From Aquimarina sp. MAR_2010_214 (GTDB taxonomy: Bacteria; Bacteroidota; Bacteroidia; Flavobacteriales; Flavobacteriaceae), in NCBI RefSeq assembly GCF_002846555.1, contig NZ_PJMS01000001.1, positions 4,324,501-4,388,500 on the forward strand: a stretch of DNA of 64,000 nucleotides. The letters are read 5' to 3'. The notes beneath the pieces were generated by a model. That model was not told where the DNA came from and ran no database searches. It worked only from the letters and a program-made list of their open reading frames with translations. Positions 35,876 to 46,249 of the stretch are shown in pieces. Each line of letters begins with the position of its first letter. Position 1 is the stretch's first letter. A program made the position numbers and the translations under genes.

Positions 35876-36595
35876 ATGTTATTTCCCAGAACAAACATAG
35901 AACAGCAACTTGGTAAATTAAGGGATAAAGAATGTAATGCCTCTACCTGGAAAGAGCAAGTACATAAAGTCTTCCTGAAAGAAGAGAAGCATGAGAATCA
36001 AATTCTTAAAAACCTGGAAACTTCTTCTCACATAGTACAGAATACTTTTGATCTTGATCATGTAGAAACACATAGGATATATCATCTGGATCAAATCAAA
36101 AAAATCTGCATTACCTACCGATTACGTTTTTTGGATGCTACATATTTTAAAGGAAAATTACCACTATCTGCAGTTTCTGCTATCAAAAATCTGGAGAAAA
36201 AACACCAAACCGAACTGAAGGGATTTAAAATCATTGCACCATCTAAATTATTTAAATTAGAAAATGCTGATGATCCCCTACTCTTTGCTCCTATGGGTAA
36301 TGACTACTTTTATTTAGTTCACAAATGGGGAAATGATTTGCATCCGCTACGTAAATTCATGATGTGGTTTTTTAAAAGTTTAGAAAACTTACTTATTCTC
36401 ACCTTTCTCGTAAGTCTTTTACTTACATTTATGGTTCCAGAAGGCATGTTCACAAAACATAGTACTACATCAACGTTTATCATGATTTTATTCTTTATGT
36501 TTAAATCGGTAGTAGCTGTGGTGTTATTTTATGGATTCGCACTTGGAAAAAACTTTAATACTGCCATATGGGACAGTACATATTTTAATGCTTAA
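35876..36595 (+). CDS. Membrane protein of unknown function (239 aa)
   Basis: Not recognised. A charged, soluble N-terminal half of about 165 residues (NIEQQLGKLRDKECNASTWKE, RFLDATYFKGKLP) is followed by two hydrophobic helices near 170-195 (NLLILTFLVSLLLTFMVP) and 205-225 (FIMILFFMFKSVVAVVLFYGFAL). It is followed after 14 bp by a DUF2007 gene and then a small membrane protein, so the three probably form one transcript. No motif suggests an enzyme. Confidence 0.7.
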   Translation: MLFPRTNIEQQLGKLRDKECNASTWKEQVHKVFLKEEKHENQILKNLETSSHIVQNTFDLDHVETHRIYHLDQIKKICITYRLRFLDATYFKGKLPLSAVSAIKNLEKKHQTELKGFKIIAPSKLFKLENADDPLLFAPMGNDYFYLVHKWGNDLHPLRKFMMWFFKSLENLLILTFLVSLLLTFMVPEGMFTKHSTTSTFIMILFFMFKSVVAVVLFYGFALGKNFNTAIWDSTYFNA

Positions 36596-36609
36596 ATATA
36601 ATCAACACT

Positions 36610-36837
36610 ATGTTTCCTGAAAGTGAATATGAAAGAGTATATACCGGTAGTTTAATCAATGTTCAGTTTTTGCAATCCTTATTACAGGATCAAGGTATTA
36701 ATTCTATCACTCGAGATGATATGAAATCAGGAATGATCGCTGGTTTTGGTGGTGGAATACCAGATCATATTCAACTTTTTGTAAAAAAGATTGATACAGA
36801 AAAGGCCCTTCCTATTATCAACAATAATTTGTCTTAA
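36610..36837 (+). CDS. DUF2007 family putative signal-transducing protein
   Basis: A 75-residue cytoplasmic protein of the DUF2007 family. The chain has the usual YERVYTGSLINVQFLQSLLQDQGINS opening, a two-layer alpha/beta fold related to PII-like or ACT-like proteins, and ends IQLFVKKIDTEKALPII. A role in signalling is only implied by the family name. It lies between two small membrane protein genes. Confidence 0.75.
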   Translation: MFPESEYERVYTGSLINVQFLQSLLQDQGINSITRDDMKSGMIAGFGGGIPDHIQLFVKKIDTEKALPIINNNLS

Positions 36838-36841
36838 AATT

Positions 36842-37042
36842 ATGGAAAACGAAAATAAATCACCTCGTAGAACCTGGGACTTGATGATCGGGATTGCTCT
36901 TATTTTATTTGGAAGTTTACGCCTCTATAACCGATTACAGGCTGAAGCAGAATGGGGTTTTAGAGCTATCATTACTCTACTGTTTATTGGATATGGTGGA
37001 TATCTGATCTATAGACATTTTCAAAATTCATCTAAGGGTTAA
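36842..37042 (+). CDS. Small membrane protein (66 aa)
   Basis: A 66-residue protein starting at ATG 36842, which lies 4 bp after the DUF2007 stop and gives a sensible MENENKSPRRTWD start; a longer frame from 36791 would overlap DUF2007 heavily. It has two hydrophobic helices (WDLMIGIALILFGSLRLYNRL and FRAIITLLFIGYGGYLIYRHF). Function unknown. It probably shares a transcript with the two upstream genes. Its 3' end overlaps the convergent DUF4249 gene by 11 bp. Confidence 0.65.
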   Translation: MENENKSPRRTWDLMIGIALILFGSLRLYNRLQAEAEWGFRAIITLLFIGYGGYLIYRHFQNSSKG

Positions 37043-37898
37043 CCGGACCAAGGGTTAGTTTTTTCTCTAACAGTCTAAATCCAGCAAAAACACCATAACC
37101 ACCTTCTCCTTGTATATTACTGGGAGGTATAATAGGTTGAAAGAAAGGATTTTCTGTTTGATCTCTATTCAAAAATGAAGCTCTTAGAGTAGTATAAATA
37201 AGCTCATCTACATTTGCGACTTTTACTGTAACTTCTAAACTTTCATTTGTATTAAAGATAGTTCCATTTGCAGATATGCCTAGTCCATCTCCATTTACAT
37301 CGGTAGCGAATCTTTCAATATCAAAATTTGCAATAGAGCGGTTTTCTTCTGTACTATTGATCACATTAAATAATGCTCCTAGGATATAAAAATTATTTTT
37401 ACCTTTTATATCATCAAAACTTACATTAAGATTCTCTACGAGATTATCATCAACAATTCTAAATCCAATAGCAGCTGATACATTTTGTATTTTCATAACA
37501 GGAATAGTACAAGTAGCTTTAAATTCTTTTCCTTCGGCTAAGACATTTAGAGTATAGCTTTTTCCTGGTTCTATTAAAAATTCACTAGAGGCAATCTGAT
37601 ATAATTTGTTATCGCTAGAATATCCTAATTCTACCTCATCTTGGTTTTCATTTTTGATAGTTACTACTGCATCTTTAATAATTAAAGTATTTACAAGATC
37701 TACTTGTTCAATTTGTAAAGGTTCATCAAACACAGATATCGTTTTAGAAACTTGAACTTTGATTACTTCTTCTTCAGGAGATAAAAAACCATTAATCAAA
37801 ACCAACTTCTCTCCTTCTGGTCTATTTTTTATCTCTTCTTTTAGGTCTTCGCAACCTAGAACGATAAAACCAATTATTAATAAAATGTATAGTTTCAT
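37032..37898 (-). CDS. DUF4249 lipoprotein, partner of the disrupted TonB receptor
   Basis: A 288-residue lipoprotein (lipobox IVLGC at about residue 16) of the DUF4249 family, which is encoded beside TonB-dependent receptors in Bacteroidetes and is presumed to be a substrate-binding partner at the cell surface. Family features are GEKLVLINGFLSPEEEVIKVQVSKT, VIKDAVVTIKN-like beta strands, PGKSYTLNVLAEGKEFKATCTIP, and a C-terminal YGVFAGFRLLEKK. It lies 3 bp downstream of the IS-interrupted receptor. It parallels the DUF4249 gene at 42610, showing that the locus is duplicated. Confidence 0.85.
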   Translation of the reverse strand: MKLYILLIIGFIVLGCEDLKEEIKNRPEGEKLVLINGFLSPEEEVIKVQVSKTISVFDEPLQIEQVDLVNTLIIKDAVVTIKNENQDEVELGYSSDNKLYQIASSEFLIEPGKSYTLNVLAEGKEFKATCTIPVMKIQNVSAAIGFRIVDDNLVENLNVSFDDIKGKNNFYILGALFNVINSTEENRSIANFDIERFATDVNGDGLGISANGTIFNTNESLEVTVKVANVDELIYTTLRASFLNRDQTENPFFQPIIPPSNIQGEGGYGVFAGFRLLEKKLTLGPVNP

Positions 37899-39399
37899 AT
37901 GTTAAAATTTTAAACTGTAATTAAACGACGGAAGAAACTGAAATAGATATCTTCTATATAAAGCATTAGGAGAGCTCTGATTTTCGTTAGTAATTTCATA
38001 ATAAAAAGGATTTTTTCTGGCATATACATTGTAAAACGAAAAACCCCATGTTCTTTCTCTATTACGTTTTGTGGTTTTATGAAATTGAATTCCCAAATCT
38101 AAACGATGAAAGTTTTCTCCTTTAAAATTATTTTTTTTGGTATTAAATAATAATATATTATCATTATTGTTTACACCTTCTATCGGAAAATTATCACCAG
38201 CAGCAACTCCTAATGTATTTGGGAGGTTATAATTAATCCCTGATGAAAACAACCAATTACCAGAAATAGTCATCTTTTTATTAGGTTTATAAACCCCAAC
38301 AATAGAGAAATCGTGCCTTCTGTCATAACGTTCATTAAATATTCCCCCTTCATTTAAATCTTCAAATTGTCTTTGAGACCACGACAAAGTGTATCCCAAC
38401 CAACCGGTTAGTTTTCCTTTCTTTTTTCTTAGCAAAAATTCTGTTCCGTATGCCCAGCCTTTACCAGTAGTAATACCATTTACGAAATCAATAGTTCGAA
38501 TTGATCCTGTGATTTCTTTTGGGCTTCCAAGATTTGCAAAAGAAACCCCTTCTTTAAACGCTATGATATCATTCATTTTTTTATAATATCCTTCAATGGT
38601 TAACTCATAACTCTTGTCTCCAAAATCTTTGGCCAACCCTAAAGCAATTTGTTCAGAAAGTTGTGGTTTTAGTCGATCTGTAGAAGACACCCAAAGGTCT
38701 GTAGGCAGACCTATACCGCTATTGGATAATCTATGTATGTACTGATTCATTTTTGCATACGACCCTTTTAATGTAAGCAAAGGAAATAATTTATAGGCTA
38801 CAGAAAGTCTCATCTCTGGTTTAAAATAACTTTTGGATCTATGTTGAAAATGACTAAAACGTATACCAGGATATAAACTTATTTTATCATTAATTCTCCA
38901 ATCATCTTCGATATATATTGCACTCTCTATAGTTTTGATTTTTTGTATGTTTACAATCTCCTTTTCATTTACATTTCTAATGTCAATTTCTTTCGGAGTA
39001 AAATCATGATAGGTAGAACTTAATCCATACTTAAATGTATGATCAGGGTTAGGATAGTAATTAAAATCAAACTTAATTCCATAATCATTGATCCCAGAGC
39101 TTGTTTTAAACATAGAATTTGTTTCTAATGCTCCCTTTTCATCTTCACTAACTGTAAATTTATAGTTACTAAATATTAATGATGTATTAGAGAAGAGTTT
39201 ATTATTAAATTCGTGATTCCATCGTAAAGTAGAAGTTATATTACCCCAAAGAATTTTCTGCTTAGATTTCTCTTTCTCAACAGCAGTTTTATATCTATAT
39301 TTATCTTGCCCATAGTATGTGCTCCAATACAACTTATTCTTATCATTTATAACATGATGAAGCTTAGCATTGACATCGGTGAAATAATAAATAAGTTTA

Positions 39400-40358
39400 T
39401 AGAGGTCAGTAGTTAGTTACTTATTAATTCTTTGTGATATATTTTATCTCCTTGTACCATTTTTGTTATTAAGTTATTGAAGATCGTAGCTTTACTTTGA
39501 GATCTGTTTATCCTAAAACAAAACTCATTAAAATATCTATTGAGATTCTCATCACTTACCCAAGAATAGGTTGTCCTAATCCAAGATTTAACTTGGTGTA
39601 TCATCGTATGAAGTGCTTTAAAATTCAATCCCCTATTACTGGGTAGTTGAGTTATATTGTATGCCTTTGAAATAGGTCTATATCCTCTCCATTGGTCAGT
39701 TGTGACATTAGCCTCTCGGCTAATATGATTAACAAATATGTATTGTAGTGATTGCGCTGAAAAATCATTTATTTTCATAGCGTACATCCTCTTAACTTTA
39801 CCGTCTTCTGTAAGCTGAACCGCTGTTACAGCCTTCTTTTTCTTACCGTCATAGCTTCTGCCTGTTTTGCCTTGATCTCTACCACCCAAAACAAATTCGT
39901 CAACGTGAACATCACCATCCATTGGATTATTCCCACCTGAACCCATAGCCTCCCTAACTTTCAACATAAAAAGTCTGGCTGTCTTTTCTGTTACGCCATA
40001 GCGCACACCCATATAGCTTGCAGATAAACTTTTAGTGGTCGTGGACATCTCAAAGCAAATAAAAAATGCTTTTCTTACTCCAAACTTTACCTTATGGAAA
40101 AGTGTATTAGCAGTAGCCGATTCGATGTGACCACATATGTTACATTGCCTCGAAAAATCCTTACGAACTTGGCAAGCTGTATGATTACATCTCAAACACT
40201 TATAATCCATTTCTGACTTCATTGAAGCTAGGTATTCCTTGCAATCTTCATCGGTTTTGAACCGATCAGAGAACTCTAGAAGATTTTGACCCTTAAAAAC
40301 ATTCATAAAACTATATATTTATTGATCTCCAAGTTAAGTATTTATATACTGACCTCTA
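39400..40358 (-). mobile_element. IS1595-type insertion sequence (959 bp)
   Basis: The ends are inverted repeats beginning TAGAGGTCAGTA on each side (39400 on plus, 40358 on minus). They are flanked by the 8-bp duplication TAAGTTTA at 39392-39399 and 40359-40366. Eight bp matches the IS1595 family. It carries one transposase gene and is inserted in the receptor reading frame. Confidence 0.88.
39413..40306 (-). CDS. IS1595-family transposase (ISXO2-like)
   Basis: A 297-residue transposase. The N-terminal zinc ribbon has CLRC and CNIC (Cys37, Cys40, Cys55, Cys58), followed by an HTH-like segment (SLSASYMGVRYGVTEKTARLFM). The ISXO2-type catalytic core then has acidic Asp136 in VHVDEFVLGG, Asp204 in TTDQWRGY, and the C-terminal HQVKSWIRTTYSWVSDENLNRYFNEFCFRINR motif. 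It fills most of the 959-bp element and reads in the same direction as the host receptor gene. Full length and apparently intact. Confidence 0.95.
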   Translation of the reverse strand: MNVFKGQNLLEFSDRFKTDEDCKEYLASMKSEMDYKCLRCNHTACQVRKDFSRQCNICGHIESATANTLFHKVKFGVRKAFFICFEMSTTTKSLSASYMGVRYGVTEKTARLFMLKVREAMGSGGNNPMDGDVHVDEFVLGGRDQGKTGRSYDGKKKKAVTAVQLTEDGKVKRMYAMKINDFSAQSLQYIFVNHISREANVTTDQWRGYRPISKAYNITQLPSNRGLNFKALHTMIHQVKSWIRTTYSWVSDENLNRYFNEFCFRINRSQSKATIFNNLITKMVQGDKIYHKELISN

Positions 40359-41517
40359 TAAGTTTATATTCCTTGGACATAAATGGTAAAAGTAATAGAT
40401 CTGCATATGTTCTTCGACCACTTATCACGAATGACGTTTTTCCTTTTATGATAGGGCCTTCTAGTACTAATGATGATGAAATCAAGCTGATATTTGCTTT
40501 GCCCGTAAATTTTTCCTTATTCCCATTTTTAGTATCTATTTTTACTACAGAAGATAGTCTTCCTCCAAACCGTGCAGGAAAACCTCCTTTAAATATTTCT
40601 ACTGATTTAATAGCATCTCCATTAAATATGGAAAAAATTCCGAAAAGATGATTAGAGTTATAAACCGTGGCTTCATCTAATATAATAAGGTTTTGATCTG
40701 GCGTTCCGCCACGAACATAAAATCCGGCAGAACCTTCTCCGCCAGATTGCACTCCTGGCAATAGTTGTAAGGTTTTAATAGCATCTTTTTCTCCCAGAAT
40801 TGTAGGGATATCTTCAAAAATCGAAGGATTTAGTCTCTCAGAACTCATCTGTGTAACCTGACTTTTATTTGTTTCCTGATCAGAGTTAATAATGACTTCA
40901 TCAAGGTATTGAGTGTCTAATTCTAAATCAAAATTTATGACACGATCAGAAACAAGATCGATGTTTTTCTTAATACTCTTATACCCAACAAACGAGATCA
41001 ATACTTGGTAACTACCTTCTGGAATAGAAAGAGAATAAAATCCATAATCATTGGTTATTGTACCAGCATTAAGCTCTGGGATATAAATAGACACACTACT
41101 CAGATATTCCTGGCTTCCTTTTTCAGAAATATAACCGCTAATTGTATACTTTTTTGGTCGTTTATAAATCAGTAGTTTTTTACCTAAAAGTTTAAATTGA
41201 TATAATTTAGAAGGGAAAATGGTTTTTAATACTTGAGCTAAAGTTTTATTTCTAATAGAAATAGATATCACTTTAGAAAGATCAATTGCACTATCTGAAT
41301 ATCCTATTGTAAAATCTAATGTAGTTTCTAATTCGCTCAGAACACTGGAAATAGATACATTTTCTTTGACTAAACTAATTTTTTGATCTAGAATAGTTTC
41401 TTGGGCATAACCATCAAGCCATCCAATAAAAAGCACTAGAAATAGTACTCTAACCATTTTTATTCTCACAATAAAGATTAAATCGGCAATTTGATTTTTG
41501 CAAAAAAAACGATGTTT

Positions 41518-42501
41518 TTATGAATTACAATCCCCTCCTTTTATGATAATAGTATTCGAATCAATTTTTTCATATGTGACATCAAATAATATCTTAAGAG
41601 TCTCTAAAACATCTTCAAGCGATTCGTTGTCAAAGATAGTAGTTAATGTACAATTAACAAATTCCTTACTCTCGATGATTAGATTTTTATTGTAATACAA
41701 TTCTATATCTTTAATTACTTGTTCTATAGAAGTTTTTTCAAATCTAAGTAAACCCGATTTCCATGTAGAAAAATTTAGGTTTTCGTTTACAGTTTTTATC
41801 AATTTACCACTTACTACTGCAGTAATCTTATCTCCCGGAGTCAAAATTTCTTTTTGATTTTTTGATAAAAACTCAACCTTACCAGTTACTAATACAAGTT
41901 CGACTTCTTTTGTCTTAGTATTATTTTTTAAGTTAAATGATGTTCCTAAAACCTTAGTTTCTGTCGCATTGGCAATAACAATAAATGGTTTATCAGGGTC
42001 TTTTGTAACTTCAAAAAAGCCTTCACCTTCTAGATTTAAATGTCTGCTGTCTCCTTTAAAACCTTTTTTATATGTAAGTTGGCTACCTTCATTAAGCCAA
42101 ACTATAGATTCATCGGGTAATATAAATTTATTTTCTATTCCTGCTTTTGCTATTAACGTTACTTCTGTATTAAAAAATGAATTAAAATAAAAACCTAAAC
42201 CTATCAAAAACACAATAGATGCTGCAATTTTAAGATAAACTTTATTTGACTTTGGTTTCTTCTTTACTGTAGCAATTATGCCAGATTCAAATTTGTTCCA
42301 TTGTTCATCTACATTAATTTGATCAAAATCTGCTATACTTTCTGAGGTATCCCATATGTGTTTAACTTCTCCAAAATAGATTTTATTAGATTTGGATTCT
42401 GCAATCCAATCCTCTACAAATTTTTGTTCATCATCTTTCACGTCACCTTGCAAATAACGTGTTAAGAGTTGTAGTATATGATCTTCTTGTTCGATACTCA
42501 T
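41518..42501 (-). CDS. FecR-family anti-sigma / sigma regulator
   Basis: A 327-residue FecR-type inner-membrane protein. The N-terminal cytoplasmic segment (about 1-78) has the sigma-binding IWDTSES region. A transmembrane helix is near 85-103 (IAASIVFLIGLGFYF). The periplasmic FecR domain contains WLNEGSQLTYKKGF, LNLEGEGFFEVTKDPDKPFIV and VLGTSFNLK. The C-terminal DUF4974 segment contains FEKTSIEQVIKDIELYYNKN. It sits between the DUF4249 gene at 42610 and the STN-containing receptor, its expected signal source. Because that receptor is interrupted, it may no longer receive a signal. Confidence 0.9.
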   Translation of the reverse strand: MSIEQEDHILQLLTRYLQGDVKDDEQKFVEDWIAESKSNKIYFGEVKHIWDTSESIADFDQINVDEQWNKFESGIIATVKKKPKSNKVYLKIAASIVFLIGLGFYFNSFFNTEVTLIAKAGIENKFILPDESIVWLNEGSQLTYKKGFKGDSRHLNLEGEGFFEVTKDPDKPFIVIANATETKVLGTSFNLKNNTKTKEVELVLVTGKVEFLSKNQKEILTPGDKITAVVSGKLIKTVNENLNFSTWKSGLLRFEKTSIEQVIKDIELYYNKNLIIESKEFVNCTLTTIFDNESLEDVLETLKILFDVTYEKIDSNTIIIKGGDCNS

Positions 42502-42609
42502 TTCTAAAATTAAAACCTGACCCTAAAAGTAATAAATTATTAAGATTATGTTGTCAAAACTATTTAAGTTCGTTAAAAAAACGTTGTTTATCCATTTTAT
42601 TTTTTTTAT

Positions 42610-43470
42610 CTAGAAAGTAACTTCCTTTTCAGTTAATTGATATCCCGCAAAAACACCAAATCCATTCTCTCCTTCTATATTGTTAGGAGCTATAATAGGT
42701 TCTGCTAAAGAGTTTCCATTATTAGAATTATTTAAATATGTAGCCCTCAGGGCTTCGTATAATATTTTTTCTGCATTGGCTACCTGAATCTTTAATTTAA
42801 GATTAGGCAATGCAGCAGATAAAGTAAAAAATCCATCTGCAGTGATTACAGAATTTTCTCTACTTATATCTGTTGCAAATTGTTTAAATTCGAAATTTAT
42901 ATTTTCTACTCCGTCATTAGTTGTTCCTCCTCCATTATCAAAAGACTTAGCAACTGCAGCTCCTATGATATAAAAATTACGTTGATCTTTAATATCCCCT
43001 ATGGTAACTTTCAATAAGCGATTTCCTGAGAATTCGTCTTGTTTTATCTGAATATTATGTTCTATCTTTTGCACCAATGCTATGGGTATTATACAAGATG
43101 CTTTATATTCTTTACCTTGGGCCATTACTCTTAAAAAATATTTTTTACCTGGAATAATCGCTAAGTCACTTGCTGGTGCTTCATAGTTTAAAGACGCATC
43201 CATATACCTAAGGGCAACTTCATTACCTGCTTCATCAACTATCACCACTGTAGCATCTTTAATTACCATATCTTTAGAATTGGTTGTAGTTGCTCCTCTT
43301 GATTTAGATCTAGACACTTGCACTTTCAAAGTTGTATCTTGTGGTGATAAATAGCCATTTATAATAACGAGTTGTTCATTTTTTAATAAGTCGCTTGCAT
43401 CTACACTTGTTTCGCAACTACATAGTCCAACACTAAGCAGTAATACTATTATATTTTGGAAATACTTCAT
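42610..43470 (-). CDS. DUF4249 lipoprotein, partner of the intact TonB receptor
   Basis: A 286-residue DUF4249 lipoprotein with lipobox GLCSC at about residue 19. It has the same arrangement as the paralogue at 37032: EQLVIINGYLSPQDTTLKVQVSRSKS, VIKDATVVIVD, PGKKYFLRVMAQGKEYKASCIIP and a final FGVFAGYQLTEKE. It is probably a surface partner for uptake of an unknown ligand by the receptor at 43522, whose stop is 52 bp upstream. Confidence 0.85.
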   Translation of the reverse strand: MKYFQNIIVLLLSVGLCSCETSVDASDLLKNEQLVIINGYLSPQDTTLKVQVSRSKSRGATTTNSKDMVIKDATVVIVDEAGNEVALRYMDASLNYEAPASDLAIIPGKKYFLRVMAQGKEYKASCIIPIALVQKIEHNIQIKQDEFSGNRLLKVTIGDIKDQRNFYIIGAAVAKSFDNGGGTTNDGVENINFEFKQFATDISRENSVITADGFFTLSAALPNLKLKIQVANAEKILYEALRATYLNNSNNGNSLAEPIIAPNNIEGENGFGVFAGYQLTEKEVTF

Positions 43471-43521
43471 ATTTATCTTTTTATAGTTTTCTAATAATTT
43501 TGGTTCAATTGATTTTACTTG

Positions 43522-45855
43522 TTAAAATTTATAGGTATAATTAATGGATGGAACAAATTGCAGGATCGATACTTTTTTAAGTTTAGTATCCTCAAAATAA
43601 TAGTAGAAAGGATTCTTTTTTCCATAAATATTATATATTGAAAATCCCCAAGTACGTTCTCTATTTTTTGAAAATCTTTTATGAAATTGAATTCCTAAAT
43701 CCAAACGATGATAATTTTCTCCTCTAAAATTATTTCGTTCTGTACTAAAAGGTGTTCCACCACTAGAAAGATCTGGGATTGTTATCGGAAAATTACTTGT
43801 ATTTGATAAAGACTCAGTGTCTGGAAGATTAAAGTTATTTCCTGAAGAAAACAACCATGTTCCCGATAGTGTAATACGATCATTAGGTTTATATATACCA
43901 ACCAAAGAAAGGTCATGTCTCCTATCATATTTCGAGAAAAACTTACGCCCTTGATTTAGTTCTTCAAATTGTCTTTCTGACCACGATAATGTATACCCTA
44001 ACCAACCAGTAAGTTTCCCTGTTTTTTTACGTAATAATATTTCTGTACCGTAAGCCCATCCCTGACCTGTGGTAATATTATCTTCCCAATCAATTTCTTT
44101 TCCTGTTCCCAAGTCTTCTAATAGTAAAAATGAGGCTCCTTCTTTATATGCTATCACATCATCCATTTTTTTATAATACCCTTCGACAGTAATAGAATAT
44201 CCATCATCCATAAAATCTTTAGCAACACCTAACGCATATTGTTCAGAAACCTGAGGTTTCAGCTTATCAGTAGAAGATACCCAAAGATCTGTAGGCAATC
44301 CTATTCCCGAATTGGAAAGTAAATGAATGTATTGATTCATTTTGGAATATGACGCCTTTAATGCCAAATCGGGTTTTACATTCCAGGCAATAGTTGCTCT
44401 TGGTTCCAGATTAAGATAATCTGTTGATTTAAACTGAAAGTGAGTTAACCTTAACCCGGGAGAGAAACTTAATGAATTGGTAATTTTCCAATCATCTTCG
44501 AGATATAACGCACTCTCCAGAGATTCGATTTTTTGTGTAATATCAGAATTATTTACTCCTGTTTGTCTTATCCGGGATTGTTTTGGTACAAAATTATGAT
44601 ATGTAGATGCCAACCCAAATTTTATGGAATGCCTAGGGCTTGGATAATAATCAAAATCCGCTTTAATACCGTAGTCATTGATTCCTGAGTCTGTTTTAAA
44701 TTTAAAAATTTCATTATTAAACTTTTCATCGAACTTTATCCCAAAATTATAATTACTAAAAATTAAAGAAGTATTAGAGAAAAACTTATCGCTAAATTGA
44801 TGATTCCAACGTAATGTAGAAGTAATATTACCCCAAAACAATTTTGTTTCAGAATCATTTCTTTCTTCTTTATTAACTGCTTTAAATTTATCCTGTCCAA
44901 AATAATTACTCCAGTATAGTTTATTTTTTTCATTAAAAACGTGGTGTATTTTAAAATTAAGGTCCATAAAATAATAACCTAACTTAAAATTAGATGTTTG
45001 AAAAGGCTTAGACAATAGATCTGCATATGTTCTGCGCCCACTAAAAATAAACGAAGTTTTTCCTTTATTTATTGGTCCTTCGACCAAGAGAGAAGAAGAT
45101 ATCAATCCAACGTTTATTTTTCCACTCAACCTTTCTTTATTCCCATTTTTTGTATCTATTTTAAGCACAGAAGATAACCTACCGCCAAATCTTGCCGGAA
45201 ACCCTCCTTTATAGGTTTCTATAGACTTAATAGCATCTCCATTAAATACTGAAAATATTCCGAATAAATGATTTGAGTTGTATACCGGTGCTTCATCCAA
45301 TATGATCAAATTCTGATCCGGGGTTCCTCCTCTTACAAAGAATCCTGCACTTCCTTCATTACCTCGCTGAATCCCAGGTAATAACTGCAATGCTTTGATG
45401 ACATCTTTTTCTCCCAAAATAGCAGGAATATCCTCTATTTCTGAAGGTTTTATAGACACAACACTCATCTGAGTTACTTGGCTTTCATTCGCTCTTCTAT
45501 CCCCATCTATAATAACTTCATCTAGGCTTTCGGCCTCTAGCTCCATATCAAAATTGAGTGTGAGGTCATTGTTAAGATCAATCGATTGTTTAATGGTACC
45601 ATATCCAATATACGATACAATCAATTCATGTGTTCCCCCAGGAATGGTAAGTGAAAAGAATCCGTAGTCATTGGTAGTGGTCCCCACCGTACTACCTGGA
45701 ATATAAATTGATACACCCGGTAAATATTCCTGACTACCAGATTCTTTTACATACCCACTAATTGTATATTTTTCTGATGTTTTTTGTTGGCTAAATATTT
45801 TACTAAAGCCCATAAGTACCACCCAAAAGGCAAGAATTACTTGTTTTGTTTTCAA
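43522..45855 (-). CDS. TonB-dependent receptor, intact, lacking an STN domain
   Basis: A 777-residue outer-membrane TonB-dependent receptor. It has a signal peptide ending SKIFSQ, then a CarboxypepD_reg-like domain (KYTISGYVKESGSQEYLPGVSIYIPG), a plug (FVRGGTPDQNLIILDEAPVYNS, GFPARFGGRLSSVLKIDTKNG) and a beta-barrel ending in an aromatic residue (INYTYKF). There is no STN domain, unlike the paralogue at 41469. A FecR stub lies just upstream, so it is unlikely to signal to the sigma factor at 46250. It is followed by its DUF4249 partner. Substrate unknown. Confidence 0.92.
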   Translation of the reverse strand: MKTKQVILAFWVVLMGFSKIFSQQKTSEKYTISGYVKESGSQEYLPGVSIYIPGSTVGTTTNDYGFFSLTIPGGTHELIVSYIGYGTIKQSIDLNNDLTLNFDMELEAESLDEVIIDGDRRANESQVTQMSVVSIKPSEIEDIPAILGEKDVIKALQLLPGIQRGNEGSAGFFVRGGTPDQNLIILDEAPVYNSNHLFGIFSVFNGDAIKSIETYKGGFPARFGGRLSSVLKIDTKNGNKERLSGKINVGLISSSLLVEGPINKGKTSFIFSGRRTYADLLSKPFQTSNFKLGYYFMDLNFKIHHVFNEKNKLYWSNYFGQDKFKAVNKEERNDSETKLFWGNITSTLRWNHQFSDKFFSNTSLIFSNYNFGIKFDEKFNNEIFKFKTDSGINDYGIKADFDYYPSPRHSIKFGLASTYHNFVPKQSRIRQTGVNNSDITQKIESLESALYLEDDWKITNSLSFSPGLRLTHFQFKSTDYLNLEPRATIAWNVKPDLALKASYSKMNQYIHLLSNSGIGLPTDLWVSSTDKLKPQVSEQYALGVAKDFMDDGYSITVEGYYKKMDDVIAYKEGASFLLLEDLGTGKEIDWEDNITTGQGWAYGTEILLRKKTGKLTGWLGYTLSWSERQFEELNQGRKFFSKYDRRHDLSLVGIYKPNDRITLSGTWLFSSGNNFNLPDTESLSNTSNFPITIPDLSSGGTPFSTERNNFRGENYHRLDLGIQFHKRFSKNRERTWGFSIYNIYGKKNPFYYYFEDTKLKKVSILQFVPSINYTYKF

Positions 45856-45936
45856 TTTTCTAAAAAATTTAATGATTATATATTCAAAATACCTATTATG
45901 ACCAAGTCACGGATTTTTTTATATTCTATAGTGATA

Positions 45937-46119
45937 TCACAATACTATTCTTTGAATCCATAATCGCTGAATCTTATGATAATATGAAGTATTGTCAGAA
46001 CTCTGAGAAGCCCATTGTTGTACAAACGTTTCCTCTTCTGGTGTTGCTTTATCTGAAAAATATTTAATCAAAGCATATTCTAAGTTAATTTGGTTGTGCA
46101 TATTCATAACAGATTTCAT
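45937..46119 (-). pseudogene. FecR N-terminal remnant
   Basis: A 60-residue frame that aligns with the first part of FecR (ALIKYFSDKATPEEETFVQQWASQSSDNTSYYHKI against the equivalent of the full copy at 41518), then stops. The transmembrane and periplasmic domains are missing. The next 80 bp to the receptor start carry no FecR sequence that I can recognise, so a deletion probably removed most of the gene. It lies directly between a sigma factor and a receptor, the usual place for an intact FecR. Confidence 0.6.
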
Positions 46120-46249
46120 TTTAATAAAAATTATATGTTATTCTTCTTTCTGTAACAAAGCATTTTGCTTCATTCCCGTATCGTTGCTTATATGACGAAT
46201 AGAAAAGAAGTTACACGTAACCAAAAATGAAAAAAAATGAAAAAAAAAA

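Larger units (their letters stand above)
37902..41469 (-). pseudogene. STN-type TonB-dependent receptor interrupted by an IS1595-type element
   Basis: An outer-membrane TonB receptor with STN (about 25-110), CarboxypepD_reg-like (KYTISGYISEKGSQEYL) and plug domains (YVRGGTPDQNLIILDE), then a beta-barrel, now split by an insertion. The N-terminal piece (41469-40342) ends in GRRTYADLLLLPFMSKEYKL and runs into element sequence; the C-terminal piece (to 37902) resumes YKLIYYFTDVNAKLHH. Removing the 959-bp element plus one 8-bp duplication leaves 2601 bp, exactly 867 codons in frame. There is no other lesion, so the disruption looks recent. The intact paralogue is at 43522. The STN domain should signal to the FecR at 41518. 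Confidence 0.9.

Noticed and set aside
40286..40651. Plus-strand frame across the right edge of the insertion sequence
   Set aside because: It is antisense to the receptor and crosses the element boundary; it is a chance frame.
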